A model generated the notes under the pieces. It was not told the DNA's origin. It saw only the letters and a list, made by a program, of their open reading frames with translations, and searched no databases. DNA of 9,211 bases from Bacillota bacterium (GTDB lineage: Bacteria; Bacillota; Sulfobacillia; Sulfobacillales; Sulfobacillaceae), in the NCBI GenBank assembly GCA_023381095.1, contig JAMCTO010000231.1, positions 1-9,211 on the forward strand. Direction: 5' to 3'. The position numbers and the translations under genes are program-made. Shown piece by piece: positions 1 to 6,205 of this stretch (positions are counted from its first letter, which is position 1; each line of letters begins with the position of its first letter).

Positions 1-549
1 TGAAGGCATTCACGGATCAAGAAGCGAAGAACCCGGAGATTATCCTGACATGGGTCCAGAATCACCGTGTTACTCGGAAGTTTCATTGCATGGTTGACGG
101 CTCCTGTTACAAGAAGTACTACTTTTGCCAAAGAATATGTTCACGTTACCATCACTCATCGTCTGGAGACTATTTAGCATTATTTGGGATAATCCAGCGG
201 CCCTGATAACAATTGGCTGGTCGCACCGTATTCCGATTGGGTGCGTGTGTATCTTCCACCGGGAACCAAGCTTCTCGGCATTAATGGGCAAAATGGAGCT
301 ATAGAACCTTATGAGAACACTATTGTCAATAAAGCGGTGGTGGGAACTCACGTGACCGAACCGATTAAAGCGTCGGCCTCGGCACCTGCGGCTAGGGGCA
401 CTTTAGTGTTTCGTGTGGAACTGCCGCCATCATTTACACTTTCATCTTTTACCATTCAAAAACAGCCGGGGGTACCGGTTGCGCATTACGTGGTGCAAAT
501 CGGTAACCACAGCAAAGCCTGTGGGATCTACGCGAAGATATCGTGCTGA
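1..549 (+). pseudogene. Decayed 3' part of a DUF4012-like surface protein gene
   Basis: The stretch from about 199 to 549 reads DNNWLVAPYSDW, then RVYLPPGTKLLGINGQNG, and ends at TGA 547-549. This resembles the C-terminal beta-rich part of DUF4012 proteins, where a 'Y..W.R.Y.P.G..L' segment is typical. These proteins are often found beside exopolysaccharide glycosyltransferases, and one follows here. Upstream, the same frame (frame 1) reads FAKEYVHVTITHRLET, plausibly the preceding strand of the domain, but it is broken by TGA 46-48, TAG 175-177 and TAA 190-192. Frame 2 around 183-200 reads IWDNPAA, so two compensating frame changes between about 172 and 205 could explain the break. The open segment from GTG 241 is unlikely to be a real gene: it has no ribosome binding site and starts inside the conserved region. 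The 5' part lies outside the window. The family call rests on remembered motif resemblance. Sequencing error is an alternative to true decay. Confidence 0.5.
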
Positions 550-565
550 CAGGGCTTTGATCATG

Positions 566-573
566 AAGGAGGT
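566..573 (+). promoter_or_regulatory. Strong ribosome binding site deciding the glycosyltransferase start
   Basis: AAGGAGGT is almost the full complement of the 16S rRNA 3' end. Six bases separate it from GTG 580, whereas TTG 574 directly abuts it and TTG 577 is only 3 bases away. The GTG start is therefore preferred. Confidence 0.75.
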
Positions 574-579
574 TTGTTG

Positions 580-1695
580 GTGCGGGTGACATTCGTTCTT
601 CCCAATTTCACTCAGGTACCCATTGGCGGGTATAAGGTGGTATATCAATATGCCAATGAGTTGGTTAAATTGGGGCACCATGTCGTGGTGGTGCAGTCAC
701 CATTGACACGATTCGGGGCTAAAGGGCTTGACAGGATTCGGGCTTACAGTAGTTATTTGCGCCAAGGCGCTTTAGGAGGGCATTCATACCTTCCTCGTTG
801 GCTAACCCTTGATCCGCGGATAAATGTGCTGTGGCGTCCGTCGCTGGACCCGGCACAAATTCCCGATGGCGATGCGGTAATCGCCACTGCATGGCAAACG
901 TCGGAATGGGTTGCCGCCTATCCTTCTACTAAGGGCAGGAAGTTCTATTTGATTCAACATCTAGAAACCTGGAGCGGTGGCAATGCTGACCGGGTGATTG
1001 CTACATGGACTTTGCCATTGACAAAAATCGTGATTGCCAAATGGCTTTGGGACTATGCGCACGCAATGGGGGAGAGCGCAATTTACATTCCCAACGGGTC
1101 TGATCCCGACGAGTTTAATGTCGATGTGCCTATAATGGCAAGAAACGGAAACCATGTGGGCATGATGTATCATCGCGCTGCCTGGAAAGGCAGCCAAGAT
1201 GGACTTAAGGCTCTGGATATTGTTCGCGGTGCTGTTCCTGAACTGCAGGTGACGTTATTTGGAACTGAAGACCGGCCGCATTCACTGCCGGAGTCGGTAC
1301 GTTATGTGGTCAATCCCACCCGCCAGGCTCTCCGGCAAATCTACAACCAGGTTGCCATTTTCATAGGACCTAGTTGGACCGAGGGTTGGGGCCTGCCACC
1401 CATGGAAGCGGCTATGTGCGGGGCAGCACTCGCGGTGACTGACATTGGCGGCCATAGGGAGTATGCCCGTCACTTGCGTACCGCCCTGTTGTCGCCCCCA
1501 CACGACCCAGAGGTGATGGCTGAAAACGTGAAGCGTTTAATTGTTGATCCGCCCTTACGATGGAAACTGGCCGAGGAAGGGCGACGATGGTGCCAGAACC
1601 TTAGTTGGGAAAAATCCGGACGAATGCTCGAGCAAGCACTAAGCAGGAATGAGGGACCGCCAGGCGGCCAAGATGAAAAAGCCCCAACCGAGTAA
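580..1695 (+). CDS. GT4-type glycosyltransferase (GT-B fold)
   Basis: Predicted cytoplasmic or membrane-associated glycosyltransferase of 371 residues that would move a sugar from an activated nucleotide donor to a glycan or lipid-linked acceptor. The N-terminal half opens with a Rossmann strand (VTFVLPNF) and a GGYKVVYQYANELVKLGH segment typical of the acceptor-binding domain. The C-terminal half has the donor-site signature EGWGLPPMEAA (residues 268-278) with the E-x7-E pair E268 and E276, plus a YHRAAWKG segment near 197-204 supplying a likely phosphate-contacting lysine. Start choice: AAGGAGGT at 566-573 lies 6 bases before GTG 580. The in-frame TTG codons at 574 and 577 are too close to it to be good starts. 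The gene follows the DUF4012 remnant by 30 bases, consistent with a former exopolysaccharide or cell-surface glycan operon. Its 3' end overlaps the opposite-strand DUF423 gene by 57 bases. Donor, acceptor and linkage cannot be told. Confidence 0.88.
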   Translation: MRVTFVLPNFTQVPIGGYKVVYQYANELVKLGHHVVVVQSPLTRFGAKGLDRIRAYSSYLRQGALGGHSYLPRWLTLDPRINVLWRPSLDPAQIPDGDAVIATAWQTSEWVAAYPSTKGRKFYLIQHLETWSGGNADRVIATWTLPLTKIVIAKWLWDYAHAMGESAIYIPNGSDPDEFNVDVPIMARNGNHVGMMYHRAAWKGSQDGLKALDIVRGAVPELQVTLFGTEDRPHSLPESVRYVVNPTRQALRQIYNQVAIFIGPSWTEGWGLPPMEAAMCGAALAVTDIGGHREYARHLRTALLSPPHDPEVMAENVKRLIVDPPLRWKLAEEGRRWCQNLSWEKSGRMLEQALSRNEGPPGGQDEKAPTE

Positions 1696-2022
1696 GAAAA
1701 ATAAGCCACCCAACGGGGTCACCAATCCCCAGCGCTTAGAGCCGGTTAGAGCCAGAGTGTAGAGACTGCCGGAGAACAGAATAATGCCGACGACAAAACT
1801 CCACCCGGCCCAGGTTAGGGCAGTGGATTGCGAGAGGATGGCACTGGATACTGACACCAGGCCCAGTCCCAATGCATGATACATTTGGTATTGTACGCCT
1901 GTTTGAAAGGTGGCCAGCTGCTCGACGTTTAGCTTGGCCTTCAGGCCATGGGCTCCAAAGGCACCTAAACCAACAGCTAAAAAACCGAAGATGCCGCCGA
2001 ACAATAGCAGCGTGACGTTCAT
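1639..2022 (-). CDS. DUF423 family small integral membrane protein
   Basis: A 127-residue membrane protein of the DUF423 family (relatives include B. subtilis YwdK and E. coli YgdD). Its molecular function is not established. Visible family marks are GAFGAHGLK after the first membrane span (residues 20-28) and the FQTGVQYQMYHALGLG segment (39-54). Four hydrophobic segments are seen at about 4-21, 49-64, 72-92 and 99-121, which is the usual length and topology. Start choice: the ATG at 2022 is preceded on the minus strand by AAGGGAG (2036-2030) with a 7-base spacer. A longer reading from ATG 2055 adds 11 polar residues not expected in the family and lacks a good ribosome site. The stop is TAG (1641-1639), inside the convergent glycosyltransferase gene, so 57 bases code on both strands. 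Confidence 0.9.
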   Translation of the reverse strand: MNVTLLLFGGIFGFLAVGLGAFGAHGLKAKLNVEQLATFQTGVQYQMYHALGLGLVSVSSAILSQSTALTWAGWSFVVGIILFSGSLYTLALTGSKRWGLVTPLGGLFFLLGWGFFILAAWRSLIPA

Positions 2023-2062
2023 AGGATCACTCCCTTGATTGGAGAAGTGGGTCAATCTCCAT

Positions 2063-2068
2063 TACAAT
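2063..2068 (+). promoter_or_regulatory. Candidate -10 box for the phosphoesterase gene
   Basis: TACAAT (5 of 6 to TATAAT) lies 55 bases before the phosphoesterase start in the 101-base divergent gap. The best -35 at 17 bases is TGGAGA (2040-2045), a weak match, while TTGATT at 2035-2040 is 22 bases away and too far. On the minus strand, the same area has a perfect TTGACA (2092-2087) with TGTAAT (2066-2061) 20 bases later. That is a possible but overspaced promoter for the DUF423 gene. Both are inferences from short matches. Confidence 0.3.
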
Positions 2069-2071
2069 GTG

Positions 2072-2085
2072 ACTGGGCATCCAGT
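2072..2085. repeat. Small perfect inverted repeat in a divergent promoter region
   Basis: ACTGG-GCAT-CCAGT is a perfect inverted repeat with 5-base arms and a 4-base centre. It lies between the DUF423 and phosphoesterase starts, and within the spacer of the candidate minus-strand TTGACA/TGTAAT promoter. The position fits an operator, but the arms are short enough to arise by chance. Confidence 0.3.
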
Positions 2086-2123
2086 TTGTCAAATCTTTCC
2101 GGGAAGCGGGGCAGAAAAAGTTT

Positions 2124-3191
2124 ATGAGTATCAAACTCAGTAAAGTTTTTCTTGGACTGGCACTGCTTTTTGGTATCATTTGGGCTTGGCTGAGGCTGGG
2201 GGGCGGTATAACATCGGAGATCACCCCAGTAAAACCTGTGGCACCATTTCGTCATGTGGTGATTATTATGATGGAAAATCATGGAACGTCGGAATTGCTC
2301 AATAATCCTAATACTCCCTATATTTCTCATCTCATAGCGGCTTATGGATTTGATCCCCAGTATCGGGGAGTGACTCATCCCAGTCTTCCCAATTATCTCG
2401 CGACAATTTCGGGGTCTACCCAAGGCATTTGGACGGACAATCCTGGCCGGAAGTTTAGTGGTCCGACCATTATCTCTCAATTGCAGGATCATCATCTGAC
2501 TTGGGAGGGGGTGATGCAGAGCATCCCATCCCCAACATTTGAGGGCAATTGGTATCCCGAGCCTTCAGAAAAAGCGCAGTCCAGTTCCGCGCCGGCCACA
2601 GCGCTTTACGCCAAAAAACACAATCCGTTTGCCTTTTTTACCAGTATCCCGCGGTCATTGCTGCGAACCCACATTGTTAATTTGCATGCGTTCCAAAGAC
2701 AGTTGGCTCAAGGGCATCTCGCCGATTTTGTGTGGATTACCCCCAACCTATGCCATGATATGCACGGGGAACCAAATACTTCGGGTTCTCGTTGTCCAGT
2801 TGCCAACAGCGTACAGTTAGAGCGATTAGGCAACAAATTTTTAGAACAACTAGTGCCGGAGATTACTCACAGCCGAATGTGGCACGGAAATTCCGTCATG
2901 TTCATTACCTGGGATGAAGCTAATGCACCCGCGGGACTAGTCTCACTACCTCAGTATTTAGCCGCGGCACCGGGGGCGCCCAATTTTCTGGGTGTAACGA
3001 TAGGAGGCGGTCTGGTGCCCTTAATCGTTATTGCCCCCCAAACTCGCCATCGTACTATCAGTATCGACTGCAATCATTATTGCCTGTTAAAAACTATTGA
3101 AAACAGCTGGCACTTAAAGTATCTAGGAAAGGCGGCCAATCCTTCAGTTCCTACCTTGGTACCGTTAGTTCCAAAACGCCGAGTCCCTTAA
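2124..3191 (+). CDS. Membrane-anchored phosphoesterase (PF04185-type, acid phosphatase/phospholipase C-like)
   Basis: A 355-residue hydrolase of the phosphoesterase superfamily containing bacterial phospholipases C and acid phosphatases, acting on phosphate monoesters or diesters outside the membrane. A basic N-terminus (MSIKLSK) is followed by a hydrophobic span at about 8-24 with no clear signal peptidase site, so an N-terminal anchor with an external catalytic domain is likely. Family motifs in order are HVVIIMMENHG (44-54, metal-site E51/N52), THPSLPNYL (84-92, with the nucleophile region), WITPNLCHDMHG (204-215), FITWDE (260-265) and HYCLLKTIE (318-326). Together these give the usual alkaline-phosphatase-like metal centre. 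ATG 2124 is the only sensible start, because TGA at 2070-2072 closes the frame upstream and no other start codon lies between. Its ribosome site is poor, so expression may be low. The stop TAA overlaps the stop of the opposing 35-residue gene. The substrate is unknown. Confidence 0.85.
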   Translation: MSIKLSKVFLGLALLFGIIWAWLRLGGGITSEITPVKPVAPFRHVVIIMMENHGTSELLNNPNTPYISHLIAAYGFDPQYRGVTHPSLPNYLATISGSTQGIWTDNPGRKFSGPTIISQLQDHHLTWEGVMQSIPSPTFEGNWYPEPSEKAQSSSAPATALYAKKHNPFAFFTSIPRSLLRTHIVNLHAFQRQLAQGHLADFVWITPNLCHDMHGEPNTSGSRCPVANSVQLERLGNKFLEQLVPEITHSRMWHGNSVMFITWDEANAPAGLVSLPQYLAAAPGAPNFLGVTIGGGLVPLIVIAPQTRHRTISIDCNHYCLLKTIENSWHLKYLGKAANPSVPTLVPLVPKRRVP

Positions 3192-3295
3192 TCGTCATGA
3201 TAATCGCGAAAAAACGTTGGGGCAATGATAAAAATGGACCCGATGAACAAAATGCCGGTAACGGCGATGACTACGATGTCTCCTGAATTTATCAT
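3188..3295 (-). CDS. Small single-span membrane protein, 35 residues
   Basis: I do not recognise this protein. The sequence begins MINSGDIVVIAVTG, continues through one strongly hydrophobic segment (about residues 8-26, ending ...IFIIAP), and finishes with a charged tail rich in aspartate (RDYHDD). That suggests a single membrane span with short polar ends. The evidence that it is real is its start: AAAGGAGGT (3313-3305 on the minus strand) sits 9 bases before ATG 3295, a near-ideal ribosome site not needed by any other gene. It faces the phosphoesterase gene and their stop codons overlap (TAA at 3190-3188 against TAA at 3189-3191). Size and composition resemble small accessory subunits of membrane complexes, such as respiratory oxidases or transporters, but no partner is visible here, so function is open. 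Confidence 0.6.
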   Translation of the reverse strand: MINSGDIVVIAVTGILFIGSIFIIAPTFFRDYHDD

Positions 3296-3342
3296 GATGG
3301 CGGGACCTCCTTTAAACAATCTTGGCTGAGTACGTCTAGTGT

Positions 3343-3396
3343 GTGCTTGGAGTTAATCATTAACGTCACTAAGATGTTGGCTATGCTCCCAAGCAC
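3343..3396. repeat. Inverted repeat GTGCTTGG / CCAAGCAC upstream of the permease
   Basis: GTGCTTGG (3343-3350) and CCAAGCAC (3389-3396) are perfect 8-base inverted arms separated by 38 bases. They flank the GTTAATCATTAAC palindrome and lie 58-111 bases before the permease start. The 5' side faces the small minus-strand gene starting at 3295. This could be a pair of half-sites for a looping or cooperatively bound regulator, or a long-range stem in RNA. It is an inference from symmetry only. Confidence 0.4.
3352..3364. promoter_or_regulatory. 13-base palindrome, candidate operator
   Basis: GTTAAT-C-ATTAAC is a perfect palindrome with a one-base centre, the form expected for a dimeric repressor or activator site. 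It lies about 90 bases upstream of the amino acid permease and 57 bases upstream of the divergent 35-residue gene, so it could control either or both. No regulator gene is visible in the window. Confidence 0.4.
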
Positions 3397-3403
3397 GGGG
3401 AAA

Positions 3404-3434
3404 TTGTCTGATTCGGGTGCATAATTGGTAAGAT
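3404..3434 (+). promoter_or_regulatory. Candidate promoter of the amino acid permease
   Basis: TTGTCT (3404-3409) and an extended -10, TGG followed by TAAGAT (3429-3434), are separated by 19 bases. Both hexamers match consensus at 4 of 6 positions. Transcription would start near 3441, leaving only about 13 bases of leader. That fits the lack of a good ribosome binding site before ATG 3454 but is not proof. Confidence 0.28.
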
Positions 3435-3453
3435 TGCTCGGAATACTATCGCT

Positions 3454-4884
3454 ATGAAATTCAAGACATTGTCCCGGAAAAATTTAAAATTGACGGAAAC
3501 CAAAGTGGTGAGCCATCAATACGGGAGTGGCCCACGAGGAAAAGTTCCCCACGGCATTGGCACGGCTGGCTTGACGCTTATGACCATTGGCGGGATTATG
3601 GGATCAGGACTGTTTTTGGCGAGTGGATCGGCAATACGGTTAGCCGGTCCAGCGATTGCCATTTCGTTTTTGATTGGCGTCACCATCATGTCTATTGAGA
3701 TCTCGGCACTGGCCGAGATGTCTGCCGCAGATCCGGAACGGGGCTCATTTCTCGCCTTTGCCAGACACACCCTGGGCCCGGGATCAGCGTTCATCGGGGG
3801 CTGGATATTTTGGTTTTCCAGTGTGTTGAATTTGGCTGCGGAAGCTACTGCAGGAGCCATTTTTACTCGATTGTGGTTTCCCGGTGTCCCCGTCTTTGTC
3901 TTCAGTGTAGGCTACTCCATCATCATTGTGGGAATAAATTTTTTGACGGTGAAAGGATTCAGTTCGGTGGAATCCGTCATGTCCATGGCCAAGGTGATTG
4001 CCACAGCAGCGTTCATTGTGGTAGCCGCACTGGTGATGTTTCACGTAATCCCGGTTCGCCCAATAGTGGGGCCGCGGTTATGGATAAGCGCGCCATCTTT
4101 CTTCCCTCGTGGTATTCTGGGGATTTTCGCGGCCATGGTATTAGTGCTGTTTTCCATGTCGGGAACCGGGGTGCTTGGACTGGCCGCGCCTAATGTGAAA
4201 CGGCCGGAACAAACGATTAGCAAAACCATTCGCAACACGGTGATTGGAATTTATGTGCTTTATGTGGGCGCGGCTCTGGCGATCACGGGATTGCTTCGAT
4301 GGAGCACGGTGCCTACGGCTCAGAGTCCATTTACGGGTGCCCTGCGGGTGCTCCACAGCACCTGGCTGATTGACATCTTGAATTTTGTGATTGTGATTGC
4401 GGTATTGAGTACATTAAATGCGGGACTTTTTGCCACTGACCGGGTATTGGCCACCTTGGGGCGCATTCATGACGCACCGCACATTTTATCCAAGGAGTCC
4501 CATGGGATTCCACGAACGGCCAATGCGGTTACCGGCGTACTTTTAGTGATCGTGAGCGGGTTAGCCTATTTCTTGCCGAAAACCGCCTATCTCTACCTGG
4601 TTACGGCGACCGGGTTTCAAGCATTAATGATTTGGATCCTGATAATTGTGACCCACATCTATTTTAGGCCGCGATTAGAGAAACGGAATGTGGACCTAAA
4701 ATTCAAAGTGCCCTGGTATCCAATTTTGTCATGGATCGGGGTAGTGATGACCGTGGGAGTTATTGCGACGGCACCTTTGGCACCCCACGAAGTGATTGCG
4801 CTGGGCATTTCCCTGGCGGCGACCGCAATTTTTGCTATCGCATACCTTCCGGTGAAACGGTCGCGTCAACACAAAGTCTCGTGA
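3454..4884 (+). CDS. APC-superfamily amino acid permease, likely alanine or related small amino acid
   Basis: A 476-residue secondary transporter with about 12 membrane spans, importing an amino acid probably with a proton. After a 35-residue hydrophilic N-terminus comes the substrate-binding signature of span 1, [17 protein letters not shown] (45-61), which contains the unwound G-x-G motif. It is followed by [11 protein letters not shown] (65-75) and [19 protein letters not shown] (85-103), all typical of the AAT branch (GabP, AapA and CycA-like proteins). The gene directly precedes alanine dehydrogenase, 76 bases away and on the same strand, so alanine or a similar small amino acid is the favoured substrate by inference; the sequence alone does not fix this. 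ATG 3454 has only a weak GGAA upstream. In-frame GTG codons at 3505 and 3508 would give a shorter N-terminus, also without a strong ribosome site. A palindrome and inverted repeat lie upstream. Confidence 0.88.
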   Translation: MKFKTLSRKNLKLTETKVVSHQYGSGPRGKVPHGIGTAGLTLMTIGGIMGSGLFLASGSAIRLAGPAIAISFLIGVTIMSIEISALAEMSAADPERGSFLAFARHTLGPGSAFIGGWIFWFSSVLNLAAEATAGAIFTRLWFPGVPVFVFSVGYSIIIVGINFLTVKGFSSVESVMSMAKVIATAAFIVVAALVMFHVIPVRPIVGPRLWISAPSFFPRGILGIFAAMVLVLFSMSGTGVLGLAAPNVKRPEQTISKTIRNTVIGIYVLYVGAALAITGLLRWSTVPTAQSPFTGALRVLHSTWLIDILNFVIVIAVLSTLNAGLFATDRVLATLGRIHDAPHILSKESHGIPRTANAVTGVLLVIVSGLAYFLPKTAYLYLVTATGFQALMIWILIIVTHIYFRPRLEKRNVDLKFKVPWYPILSWIGVVMTVGVIATAPLAPHEVIALGISLAATAIFAIAYLPVKRSRQHKVS

Positions 4885-4900
4885 TGCAATCCAATGTGGT

Positions 4901-4911
4901 TATGCTAGAAT
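4901..4911 (+). promoter_or_regulatory. Extended -10 promoter of ald
   Basis: TATGCTAGAAT matches the TATGnTATAAT extended -10 form at all but one position, with hexamer TAGAAT at 4906-4911. No convincing -35 is seen 17 bases upstream (GATGCA), which extended -10 promoters tolerate. Transcription from near 4918 would give a leader of about 43 bases carrying the AAAGGA ribosome site. ald could therefore be expressed alone as well as by read-through from the permease, since no terminator is seen between them. Confidence 0.5.
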
Positions 4912-4960
4912 TAACCGTACCCTGTGTTTTCAGTCTTTTTTAGAAAGGATCGTCTTAGCA

Positions 4961-6079
4961 ATGCGTATTGGATTGCCCAAAGAAATCAAGGTTGATGAGA
5001 ACCGTGTTGCGCTAACCCCGGCAGGAGTCCTGTCTTTGACCAAAGATGGCCACACGGTGGTCGTTGAGTCTGGAGCCGGGATCGGGAGTGGCTTTTCCGA
5101 CGAGCAGTATCGGCAAGCCGGAGCTACCCTTCTTCCAGAAGCTGGGGAAGTTTGGGGACAAGCCCAAATGGTCGTCAAGGTGAAGGAACCGCTGCCGGAA
5201 GAATACAGCTATTTTCGCTCAGACATGGTGTTGTTTACCTATTTACACTTAGCTCCAGAACCGGAATTGACCCGCGCTTTGTTGAAGTCGAACATAACCG
5301 CCATCGCCTATGAAACGGTACAAAAAGAGGACAAAAGTTTACCGTTGCTAACGCCCATGAGTGAAGTAGCAGGACGTATGGCCAGTCAAATCGGGGCCCA
5401 ATTTCTTGAGAAGCCCTACGGGGGACGTGGCATTTTGCTGGGTGGGGTGCCAGGTGTATTGCCGGGCCGTGTTGTAGTGATTGGTGGTGGTATTGTGGGG
5501 ACCAATGCGGCACGGATTGCTCTCGGGTTAGGAGCCGAAGTCACCATCGTGGACATTAGCGCCGATCGCTTAAGACAGCTTGACGACCAGTTTCACGGAC
5601 AACTGCGAACGTTAATGTCCCATGAATCCAACATTGCGGACGTAGTGCGACATGCTGACTTTGTGGTTGGCGCGGTATTAATACCGGGAGCACGGGCCCC
5701 GCATTTGGTCAGCGAGGAAATGGTGAAGTCTATGGAACCAGGCTCTGTCATCGTCGACGTGGCGATTGACCAGGGAGGTTCCATTGAGACCATTGACCGG
5801 GTCACTACCCATTCGCACCCAACGTATGAGAAATATGGGGTGGTGCATTATGCCGTGGCTAATATGCCCGGGGCCGTGGCCCGTACCTCGACCCTGGCAT
5901 TGACCAATGTCACACTGCCGTATGCACGGGCGATAGCCCGTTATGGTGCCGAAGATGCTATGCGACGCGATGCCAGCCTAGCCAAAGGACTGAATATTTA
6001 TAAGGGTCAGGTGACGTTCCAAGCAGTCGCCGAAGCGCATAATTTGGCATATGTTGCAGTAGATTCACTATTAGCATAG
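4961..6079 (+). CDS. ald: Alanine dehydrogenase (EC 1.4.1.1)
   Basis: NAD-dependent oxidative deamination of L-alanine to pyruvate and ammonium in the cytoplasm, allowing alanine to serve as carbon and nitrogen source (reversible for assimilation). The 372-residue length is standard. The N-terminal catalytic domain starts [20 protein letters not shown]. Residues R15, K75 (VKVKEPLP) and H96 (TYLHLAP) fall at the positions known for substrate binding and catalysis in the family, and D270 (VDVAIDQGG) also matches. The NAD-binding Rossmann fold is at about 170-200, with [14 protein letters not shown] and the ribose-binding aspartate in VDIS (D198). S134 in TPMSEVAG is the usual cofactor contact. 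The conserved [21 protein letters not shown] lies toward the C-terminus. ATG 4961 is preceded by AAAGGA (4944-4949) at 11 bases. The adjoining permease suggests coupled uptake and breakdown of alanine. No key residue is missing. Confidence 0.97.
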   Translation: MRIGLPKEIKVDENRVALTPAGVLSLTKDGHTVVVESGAGIGSGFSDEQYRQAGATLLPEAGEVWGQAQMVVKVKEPLPEEYSYFRSDMVLFTYLHLAPEPELTRALLKSNITAIAYETVQKEDKSLPLLTPMSEVAGRMASQIGAQFLEKPYGGRGILLGGVPGVLPGRVVVIGGGIVGTNAARIALGLGAEVTIVDISADRLRQLDDQFHGQLRTLMSHESNIADVVRHADFVVGAVLIPGARAPHLVSEEMVKSMEPGSVIVDVAIDQGGSIETIDRVTTHSHPTYEKYGVVHYAVANMPGAVARTSTLALTNVTLPYARAIARYGAEDAMRRDASLAKGLNIYKGQVTFQAVAEAHNLAYVAVDSLLA

Positions 6080-6101
6080 ATTGACACCGGTCTCTGCCTC
6101 G

Positions 6102-6134
6102 GTCAGCCTCCGGAAGATTTTTCCGCAGGCTGAC
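6102..6134 (+). terminator. Long hairpin after ald, possible terminator without a U-tract
   Basis: GTCAGCCTCCGGAA (6102-6115) and TTCCGCAGGCTGAC (6121-6134) pair over 14 positions with a single C-C mismatch around a 5-base GATTT loop. It begins 22 bases after the ald stop, the usual place for a terminator. It is followed by GATGGGG rather than a T run, and no T run follows on the other strand either. It may instead protect the ald mRNA 3' end, act as a processing site, or terminate with help from factors. Confidence 0.45.
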
Positions 6135-6205
6135 GATGGGGCAGGGATTTGCCGCTATCACGTCGAAGAATGTCTTCATCCTGATTTAATCGGAAGTGGT
6201 GGCTC

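Noticed and set aside
241..549. A free-standing 102-residue protein starting at GTG 241
   Set aside because: There is no ribosome binding site, and domain-like sequence (NNWLVAPYSDW) continues upstream in the same frame, so it is treated as part of the broken gene.
2041..2060. GGAGA...TCTCC inverted repeat just upstream of the TACAAT box
   Set aside because: Only five-base arms around a ten-base centre; too weak to report as a site.
2052..2495. A 147-residue minus-strand reading frame opposite the phosphoesterase
   Set aside because: It lies antisense to the well-supported phosphoesterase domain, has no recognisable family and its composition is that of a shadow frame.
3516..3860. A 114-residue minus-strand reading frame opposite the permease start
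   Set aside because: It is antisense to conserved permease spans, and its proline/alanine-rich translation is a mirror of membrane-span codons.
6165..6177. Small inverted repeat GAAGA-ATG-TCTTC before xerD
   Set aside because: Five-base arms are common by chance, and no promoter elements lie at a fitting distance.
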